11,191 nt of DNA, from contig JBHHYU010000095.1 of NCBI GenBank assembly GCA_046757725.1, positions 1 through 11,191 on the forward strand. Direction: 5' to 3'. Within the stretch, counting starts at the first letter, position 1; each line of letters begins with the position of its first letter. Source of the stretch: JBHHYU01 sp046757725. Lineage in GTDB: Bacteria > Desulfobacterota > Binatia > UBA9968. The notes beneath the pieces were generated by a model that worked only from the letters and a program-made list of their open reading frames with translations, did not search any database and was not told where the DNA came from. The position numbers were made by a program, and so were the translations under genes. Positions 5,743 to 11,191 of this stretch are shown here, piece by piece.

Positions 5743-6840
5743 ATGTGGAGACGTCTAATAAAGTCCGTTGTCCTAACATCCTCGATTCTGGCTCTTACTG
5801 CATGCGCCCAAAACGGAACAGTATATAAAACGATAGAGCTTCCTGGCGGGAAAGTTCTGGTGACCAGTCCGGAGGTGCGTGTCGTCACCCAAGTTAGAAC
5901 TGGACGGACCAACCCCAAATACATCACATGCGCCGAGCCGAGCCCCGATGTGGCCAAGGTAGTCGCCGACGCTTTCTCTTTGAGTGGCTCGTTGAAGGCG
6001 AACTTACCTAGCAATATCACGCCAGAAATTGCCGGCGCCATCAGCCGAGCTCATGCCGAACAAATAGCGCAGCTTACGGAACGGCTGGCGACAATCCAAT
6101 TGCTGCGGGATGGGCTGTACAGGGCTTGTGAGGCCTACGCTAACGGCGCCATATCGCCCAGAGCCTATGCCGTCATGATTAGCCGCTACGACGACACCAT
6201 GATCACGATGCTGCTCGGTGAATTCGTAGCCGGCGCATTCGGCCGCCCATTAGCGGTCATAGGCACCGAAGCCAAGAGCAGAACCCCCCCGCAACAGCCC
6301 GAGCAACAGCAACCTGGCGTGTCCAGCGAGGCCAAGGGATCTACAGGAACTCAGCCTGGCAGTCTTGAATCGAAACAGGATGCCCATATTGCGAAGACGC
6401 TTTCCTTAATGCAACGTACCTATCTCCAGAATCTCAATTATGATGCGGTGGAGATTGCCTGCATCATGGCGGTCGATGAAGCAGAATCGTCCCCCGAACT
6501 GACAAAGGCTCTCGTTGAATACAGTGAAGCCAAGAGGCTACACGCCGACAAGCCCACCGATGCATCGCGGAAAAGGATGAAGGTTGCGACTGCGGAACTG
6601 GCCACAGGCGCAAAGACCGCACATCTGACACCTCTCGCCACTTTCTGCGTGACAAATGTTTTTCCGGCGGTCGATCATTACAGACAGATATTGCTTGACC
6701 ATATTTTGCAAAAGATTAGAGCCGAAAGGGATGAAGCTAGAGAGTTTGCGCGGCTTAAGAGGGATGTAAAGGATGCAACAGAATATCTTAAGGGGGTCGA
6801 AAAGCTGCTTAAACAGGCCGGGAAGCTCCAAACGAAGTGA
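5743..6840 (+). CDS. Predicted outer-membrane lipoprotein of unknown function
   Basis: The start at ATG 5743 (behind GGGAGG 5732-5737) gives 365 residues beginning MWRRLIKSVV. A hydrophobic core and lipobox LTAC follow, with Cys21 the predicted lipidation site after signal peptidase II cleavage. Residue +2 is Ala, so Lol sorting to the outer membrane is expected. The upstream GTG frame start at 5683 lies in the leader element and would spoil the signal peptide. The mature part carries ITCAEPSPDVAK and a helical block TERLATIQLLRDGLYRACEAYANG. Then comes a Gln/Pro-rich linker (TPPQQPEQQQPG) and a C-terminal helical region ending in a lysine-rich coiled-coil-like stretch. I recognise the CAEPSPD and RDGLYRACEAY signatures from uncharacterised lipoproteins, without known function. 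The gene is followed by the large patatin after 100 nt and probably shares its transcript. Confidence 0.82.
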   Translation: MWRRLIKSVVLTSSILALTACAQNGTVYKTIELPGGKVLVTSPEVRVVTQVRTGRTNPKYITCAEPSPDVAKVVADAFSLSGSLKANLPSNITPEIAGAISRAHAEQIAQLTERLATIQLLRDGLYRACEAYANGAISPRAYAVMISRYDDTMITMLLGEFVAGAFGRPLAVIGTEAKSRTPPQQPEQQQPGVSSEAKGSTGTQPGSLESKQDAHIAKTLSLMQRTYLQNLNYDAVEIACIMAVDEAESSPELTKALVEYSEAKRLHADKPTDASRKRMKVATAELATGAKTAHLTPLATFCVTNVFPAVDHYRQILLDHILQKIRAERDEAREFARLKRDVKDATEYLKGVEKLLKQAGKLQTK

Positions 6841-6940
6841 TAGTTCGATACACGGAGCTATCCCCAGCACGGCACGAGATTAACTGCTTTCGACACGCAC
6901 GATTATCCGCCCATAGCGCCTCCGAACTTGAGGAGAGAGT

Positions 6941-9900
6941 ATGAGCCAGGCATCCAATGAACCGGCCAACCTCAACACCGTTCGTGAACGCGAACTCGAA
7001 TACGTCAGGGCACGCCGCCGCAAGAACAACGCGAAGGCTGAACCTGAAGCTGGCGAGGAGGATTTAAAGAGGAATCTGATCGGTCTCGCCCTCTCCGGTG
7101 GGGGCATCCGGTCGGCCACTACCAATCTCGGGATCCTCCAAGCCCTCTCCAAGATGGGAATCCTTCCAATGGTTGACTACCTGAGTACCGTCTCGGGCGG
7201 AGGCTACATTGGGAGCTGCCTGTCGGGCCTTCTCTCTCTCGATAAAGGGTCTGCTAAGGCCCCTGGCAATCTTGACCAGTACCACCTCGAGAGTCGCGAT
7301 GACGCCCTTTTTACCACAGAATGGGAGAATTTCCCCTTTCGCGAGGAGAAACACAAAGAACGACAGAAGGCAGAGGAGGAGGAGACTCCGGGCCGCCTCA
7401 CAGGGAAGAGGCAAGTGAAACATCTGCGTACCCATGGTAATTTCGTTATGGCGCGCCACGGCGTTTTTGCCCGGGAAACGCTCCGCAGCGTGGGAAATAT
7501 TTTCACGGGAATCATCTATCACCTCCTGATCGTGCTTCTTGTTCTCTTTTCGGCAAGCGCGCTTTATATGGGATGCATCCGCTTGCTAGCGCCGGGCCTG
7601 GACGGAATCTTGTCGACATCTAGCACGGGTGCGCGTACGGCAGCGGTAACAACTACAAAGATTGAGACCACAGGCCTGCCATTCTGGGAGATAAGTACTG
7701 TTGTCAAGGAAAAAACCGAGATCAAAAGTCCAAAACTCTGGATGCGACTTAAGGAGAAAGGGACGAGTTTGCGCAGCTCCCTGGAGAAATTCTTTAATAA
7801 TCTCACCACCCAACATTGGCCGTTCAGCGTGGCTTTCATTTCAGGCTTTTTCATCGCCTCAATCGGCTTTCTGGGGCTGATGGCGGCATACACAGGCTAC
7901 AGACGCGGATCTCCCTGGACAAAAAAGGAAATTAAAGAGGGCGACTCAGAGGAGGACGCATTTGAAAGGAAGTTGCTGCGCTGGCTGGGTCTTGCTGCTG
8001 TTTTTTTAGTACTCGTTGTTGTAGTGAAAATCCGTAAGTCAAACATACTAGGAGATGATCCGGGCCCCCTCCTGTGGCTATTTCTCCCCTTCGCCGTCGT
8101 TGTGGGGATGAGAGTAGGCACTATTGCGTTTCATGTGATACCGCCACGCATGAGCTCCCTTTGGACGCGAGGATTCCGGTCTCTATTGGGTTCGTTTCAG
8201 GCGATGACGACCTATGGACTTGTGCTCACCCTGGCCCTAGCGCTCTTCCCATTTCTCGTCTACGCACTTACGGAGCATGGTCTTGGGGCAGGGATGCTCG
8301 CGATCCTTTCGCTAATCGGGAGCCGCGTCCTCGCGCCACGTCTCACCGCCGCTCCAGCTGGCAAGAAAGCCGTGCCGCTTTGGCTCAAGAAATTCGCCCT
8401 CGGAGTCGCCGTTGGCTTGTTTGTGGTGCTCATTGCCCTCGCGTTCTGCTCGCTCATCCTTTCCTGGGGTGAGAACCCGTGGTACCTCTTTTTAGGGGCT
8501 GCCATCGCCTTGTCGGCACTTGGGCTTGGACTGAACTTTAACAAGATCGCCCTTCATTACTTCTATCGAGACCGGCTGATCGAGACCTACCTCCGAACCG
8601 AAGTGGATGACGACACGGGCAAGATGATCGTACGGCACAACTCCATGGAGATGCCACTGACGCATTTGCACGGAACTGCGGCGGAAAAGGGGAAGGATAA
8701 CCCGAAGGAGTGGAAAGACGCAGAGCGGATCTGGGGATGTACAGCTCCCTACCATCTGATCAGCGCGGCCATTAACCTAGCCGGAAGCCGCGATCTTACT
8801 CGGAAGGATCGGAAGTCCGGATATTTTCTCTTCTCGAAGCTCTATTGCGGGTCTGAGCAGACCGGCTATCAGCCGACAGAGCAGTATCGCACTGGAGAGA
8901 CCAAGCTTGCTCGGGCCCTAACGATCTCCGGGGCGGCCGTCGCGTCTGCCATGGGCCACTACACGTTCTTTGCGCAAGCCTTTGCGATGACTCTCTTTAA
9001 TCTGCGTCTAGGATATTGGCTGGAAAATCCCGCATACCCCACGAGCCTGAAACGGAAGGAAGGGGGTGTTTTCTGGCCGTCATATCTGATCAACGAGATG
9101 TTCTCAAACACCCATGCCCGAGGTCGGCTGGTAAATCTCTCAGATGGTGGCCACACGGGCGACAACGTGGGGATCTACCCCCTGCTACAACGGCGCTGCA
9201 AGGTCGTCATCGCCTGTGACGCTGAGGCCGATGGTGATCTCACGTTCGGTTCCTTCACTGAGGCGCTTCGCCACGCTTATATAGACAGAGGGATAGACGT
9301 AGATATAGATTTAGAAATGATCCGGCCGGATGCACAGACGGGTCGCAGCCGGAGTCACTGCGCAATCGGACGCATTCGCTATCCCGACCGTCCGAATCAA
9401 AAGAGCTGGCTGATCTACCTGAAGAATTCACTCACCGGTGACGAGCCCGAGCCGGTCCTGAACTACAGAAATGCCCATCCAACCTTTCCCCATGAGACGA
9501 CCGCTGACCTGTTCTTCAGTGACGCCCAGTTCGAGTCCTACAGGGCCCTCGGCGTCCACATCGCCGAGCACACCTTCGGCGCTTGGGTGCCAGGGAACCG
9601 GGAATGGTCACATCTTCAGTCCTTGCACTTACCGTTCAAAGCAGCGGATCATGTCGAGACGCAACGGGCAACGGATGCACTGAAGGACTTAGAGCGGATG
9701 TTACTGTCAGAGGAAGCCCTGAGAGAGTACTACGAAGAGTGCTACCGTGATCCTGAGACAGCCGAAGCATCTAGAATCGAAAGGCCCCCCCCAGCGAAGG
9801 TTGCGCAGGCGTGTACCATCCAAGCTCGGCTCATGGAGCAGGTGTTTTTCACGCTGAGGCTGGATCGGTATGCCAACGCGCCGGACAACCGCGGATGGAT

Positions 9901-10126
9901 GAATCTTTTTCGCTGCTGGGGTAATTCACCAACATTTAATGGCCAATTCGAAAATATGAAGGCTACGTCCAATCCCAATTTCATTGAATTCTACAATCGG
10001 TACGTGGAGAAATGGTCACCCATCGATAAGCCCATCCCTCACCCATGGGATTCCCAGCGTGAGCGTACACGTAATGAGCGTGTGCTAGAGGGAATTTTCC
10101 TCGACCACGGGCGTACATTGGCCTAA
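6941..10126 (+). CDS. Large membrane-embedded patatin-like phospholipase
   Basis: This 1061-residue protein begins with a charged, helical N-terminus. The patatin oxyanion motif follows in ALSGGGIRSATTNLG (GGGIRS from residue 53), then the nucleophile in STVSGGGYIG (Ser85, in the SGGG form used by large patatins rather than GXSXG). After about 100 residues rich in Lys and Glu there are about eight hydrophobic segments (near residues 186-209, 293-318, 346-363, 376-397, 424-443, 449-464, 485-507, 513-532). The patatin fold then resumes, with the catalytic Asp in NLSDGGHTGDNVGIYPLL (Asp735). Thus the Ser-Asp dyad is split by about 650 residues that include a membrane block. It probably hydrolyses membrane lipids from within the membrane. 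The ATG at 6941 sits behind GAGGAGAG. It is likely co-transcribed with the lipoprotein upstream and the small membrane protein downstream. Confidence 0.88.
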   Translation: MSQASNEPANLNTVRERELEYVRARRRKNNAKAEPEAGEEDLKRNLIGLALSGGGIRSATTNLGILQALSKMGILPMVDYLSTVSGGGYIGSCLSGLLSLDKGSAKAPGNLDQYHLESRDDALFTTEWENFPFREEKHKERQKAEEEETPGRLTGKRQVKHLRTHGNFVMARHGVFARETLRSVGNIFTGIIYHLLIVLLVLFSASALYMGCIRLLAPGLDGILSTSSTGARTAAVTTTKIETTGLPFWEISTVVKEKTEIKSPKLWMRLKEKGTSLRSSLEKFFNNLTTQHWPFSVAFISGFFIASIGFLGLMAAYTGYRRGSPWTKKEIKEGDSEEDAFERKLLRWLGLAAVFLVLVVVVKIRKSNILGDDPGPLLWLFLPFAVVVGMRVGTIAFHVIPPRMSSLWTRGFRSLLGSFQAMTTYGLVLTLALALFPFLVYALTEHGLGAGMLAILSLIGSRVLAPRLTAAPAGKKAVPLWLKKFALGVAVGLFVVLIALAFCSLILSWGENPWYLFLGAAIALSALGLGLNFNKIALHYFYRDRLIETYLRTEVDDDTGKMIVRHNSMEMPLTHLHGTAAEKGKDNPKEWKDAERIWGCTAPYHLISAAINLAGSRDLTRKDRKSGYFLFSKLYCGSEQTGYQPTEQYRTGETKLARALTISGAAVASAMGHYTFFAQAFAMTLFNLRLGYWLENPAYPTSLKRKEGGVFWPSYLINEMFSNTHARGRLVNLSDGGHTGDNVGIYPLLQRRCKVVIACDAEADGDLTFGSFTEALRHAYIDRGIDVDIDLEMIRPDAQTGRSRSHCAIGRIRYPDRPNQKSWLIYLKNSLTGDEPEPVLNYRNAHPTFPHETTADLFFSDAQFESYRALGVHIAEHTFGAWVPGNREWSHLQSLHLPFKAADHVETQRATDALKDLERMLLSEEALREYYEECYRDPETAEASRIERPPPAKVAQACTIQARLMEQVFFTLRLDRYANAPDNRGWMNLFRCWGNSPTFNGQFENMKATSNPNFIEFYNRYVEKWSPIDKPIPHPWDSQRERTRNERVLEGIFLDHGRTLA

Positions 10127-10204
10127 CTCGTTGAGCGCTGGCCAAGGTTTCGTTGGCGGCAATCTGCACTGCGAAATATCCGAAAACTCCATCGAGTCTT
10201 CGAG

Positions 10205-10894
10205 GTGCACGATTCTTCGATGCAAAGGCTTGGATTCGCAATTGGCGTGTTGATCCTGCTTACCGGCGGTCTCGTGACGTGGATGGGCGTTCGCTTCCGC
10301 TTTGAACCTAAGGAGCCACTGAAAGACTTCCGTTCCCCGGTTCTGGCCCTGGAATTCGTCGAATCTGCGAACGGTATTGCACATATAGTGGGTGATCTTG
10401 GTGACGAGAATCGCGAGAAAGTGCGCGGGAGTTTGCACGCGGACTTCTTCCTTATCGCTGCGTACTGGCTTTTGTTTGGTAGCATGGGTTTTCTGCTCGC
10501 TCGGCGACCGGAGAAATGGGCCATGTGGCTTGCTATAGCCGCTGGAATCTGCATCACGGCGGCCGCCTCCCTCGATATTGTAGAAAACCTCCGAACGCTG
10601 AGGGTCCTCGATCTGCCCTTGGCAAAAACTACCGATGATATGGCCAGAATGATACGCAGTGCAGCGCTGCTCAAGTGGGGCCTCCTATTCGTCACCTTTG
10701 CGCTGCTGGCCCCAGCGTTCTTTCAGGGCTGGACCTGGCAGGGAGCGATTGGACCCCTTTTTCTGATCGCCGCTGGCTGTGGACTGGTTGGCTTATGCTG
10801 TTACCGGCCCGCGATCGAGTGGGCCTTTGTCCCACTGAGTATTGGTTTATTGTTGGCCGCGGTTCGACTTCTCCTCTTTCCCGGCAAAATCTGA
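10205..10894 (+). CDS. Small multi-pass membrane protein of unknown function
   Basis: The protein has 229 residues from GTG 10205, or 224 from ATG 10220. Neither start has a strong Shine-Dalgarno, so the start is uncertain. The first helix (FAIGVLILLTGGLVTWMGV) is followed by a soluble loop of about 55 residues containing PVLALEFVESANGIAHIVG. Four or five further hydrophobic segments follow, with the polar signature SLHADFFLIAAYWLLFG and, after the next helix, SLDIVENLRTL. Acidic and histidine residues near the membrane faces could bind a metal or substrate, but this is a guess. I recognise no family. It lies 78 nt after the large patatin with no terminator between them, so it is probably the last gene of that operon. 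RNA copy E begins about 115 nt later. Confidence 0.72.
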   Translation: MHDSSMQRLGFAIGVLILLTGGLVTWMGVRFRFEPKEPLKDFRSPVLALEFVESANGIAHIVGDLGDENREKVRGSLHADFFLIAAYWLLFGSMGFLLARRPEKWAMWLAIAAGICITAAASLDIVENLRTLRVLDLPLAKTTDDMARMIRSAALLKWGLLFVTFALLAPAFFQGWTWQGAIGPLFLIAAGCGLVGLCCYRPAIEWAFVPLSIGLLLAAVRLLLFPGKI

Positions 10895-11009
10895 GGATTA
10901 GAAGCAAAAATGTCGAATCAAGGCGCGTTGGAGGAGCTGAAGGCGGTGCGGAGGTAGCTGGACGGGAAGCGTGCGAGATAAGCTCCCCCACACCCTGTGG
11001 CGGCTCAGT

Positions 11010-11191
11010 AAAGACAACCGCGTTTTGGGCTTGACAGGGGGTGGGACCATTCGATATATGGTGACACAGATCATACGCAAGCATGATCGTGGTCACGTTT
11101 TGATTGGACCCCTCTTGGCGACGCTTGGGGTGGTCGCGTGCATGATCCGGTAAAGCGAACACTCAACTCTCAATCCTTAGCCCTCGGCAGG
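11010..11191 (+). ncRNA. Recurrent leader/ncRNA element, copy E (cut by window end)
   Basis: AAGACAACCGCGTTTTGGGC leads into TTGACA (11031-11036), as in copy C. A stable hairpin unique in detail to this copy follows: GTGAC (11061-11065) and GATCAT (11069-11074) pair with ATGATC (11083-11088) and GTCAC (11092-11096). The common hairpin is GCGAC (11118-11122) / GTCGC (11133-11137). GGTAAAGCGAACACTCAAC and the G-poor segment run to CGGCAGG at the window edge, where the mini-ORF is expected a few bases later. Like copy A it is the long subtype, sharing TATATG and ACCCCTC before the common hairpin. It presumably heads another unit beyond the window. Confidence 0.68.
11031..11060 (+). promoter_or_regulatory. 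Predicted sigma70 promoter of RNA copy E
   Basis: TTGACA (11031-11036) and TATATG (11055-11060) are 18 nt apart, the same boxes and spacing as copy A. Confidence 0.65.

Noticed and set aside
7064..8544. Antisense and shifted ORFs inside the large patatin gene
   Set aside because: They are shadows of the real frame, with no domain motifs and no ribosome sites.
10910..10957. Small ORF MSNQGALEELKAVRR after the last membrane gene
   Set aside because: It has only 15 codons, and its possible GAGG ribosome site is about 13 nt away. It could be the truncated start of another gene, but there is too little to support a call.
145..11191. Integron gene-cassette array with the repeats as attC sites
   Set aside because: The repeats lack the paired RYYYAAC/GTTRRRY core sites, they carry promoters and precede genes instead of following them, and no integrase is in the window. 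A cassette-like spread by another route remains possible.
1..11191. CRISPR array or tRNA/rRNA genes
   Set aside because: I see no short regularly spaced direct repeats and no cloverleaf or rRNA signature. The repeats present are about 140-240 nt and kilobases apart.

Overview
The window looks like an accessory region of a Gram-negative bacterium of moderate to high GC. Strong Shine-Dalgarno sequences, sigma70-type promoters, an outer-membrane-type lipoprotein and an IS110 remnant all fit this. The look of the intergenic DNA suggests Nitrospirota or a similar phylum, but that is a weak guess. All recognisable genes are on the + strand.

Layout: 1-829 has no convincing protein gene but holds a promoter-to-terminator RNA element (copy A, about 145-430). 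830-2017 is a soluble patatin-like phospholipase. 2165-2575 is a decayed IS110-family transposase. Copy B of the RNA element (about 2651-2910) precedes an endonuclease/exonuclease/phosphatase (EEP) protein at 3045-4247. Copy C (about 4434-4600) precedes an integral membrane protein of unknown function (4702-5589). Copy D (about 5643-5703, 3' half only) precedes a run of three genes: a lipoprotein (5743-6840), a very large patatin-like protein whose catalytic domain is interrupted by about eight membrane helices (6941-10126), and a small multi-pass membrane protein (10205-10894). Copy E (about 11010 to the end) starts a further unit and is cut by the window edge.

The most striking feature is the recurring leader/ncRNA element. 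It has a conserved TTGGGCTTGACAGGG promoter core, a hairpin kept by compensatory changes (often with a CTTCGG-type loop), a G-poor segment rich in CTCAAC words, and a four-codon mini-ORF ATG-RAA-CCG-GGG-TGA (M-E/K-P-G-stop) that overlaps a second hairpin. Copies A and B go on into intrinsic terminators. C and D run straight into the next gene. I do not recognise this element as a known riboswitch or sRNA class.

Taken together, the window reads as up to five units, each headed by the same RNA element. They encode predicted lipid hydrolases, a metal-dependent phosphoesterase and envelope proteins of unknown function. A shared job at the membrane (envelope lipid remodelling, or a defence or conflict system using phospholipase effectors) is inference only. 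The sequence directly supports the shared leaders, the gene order and the catalytic motifs.
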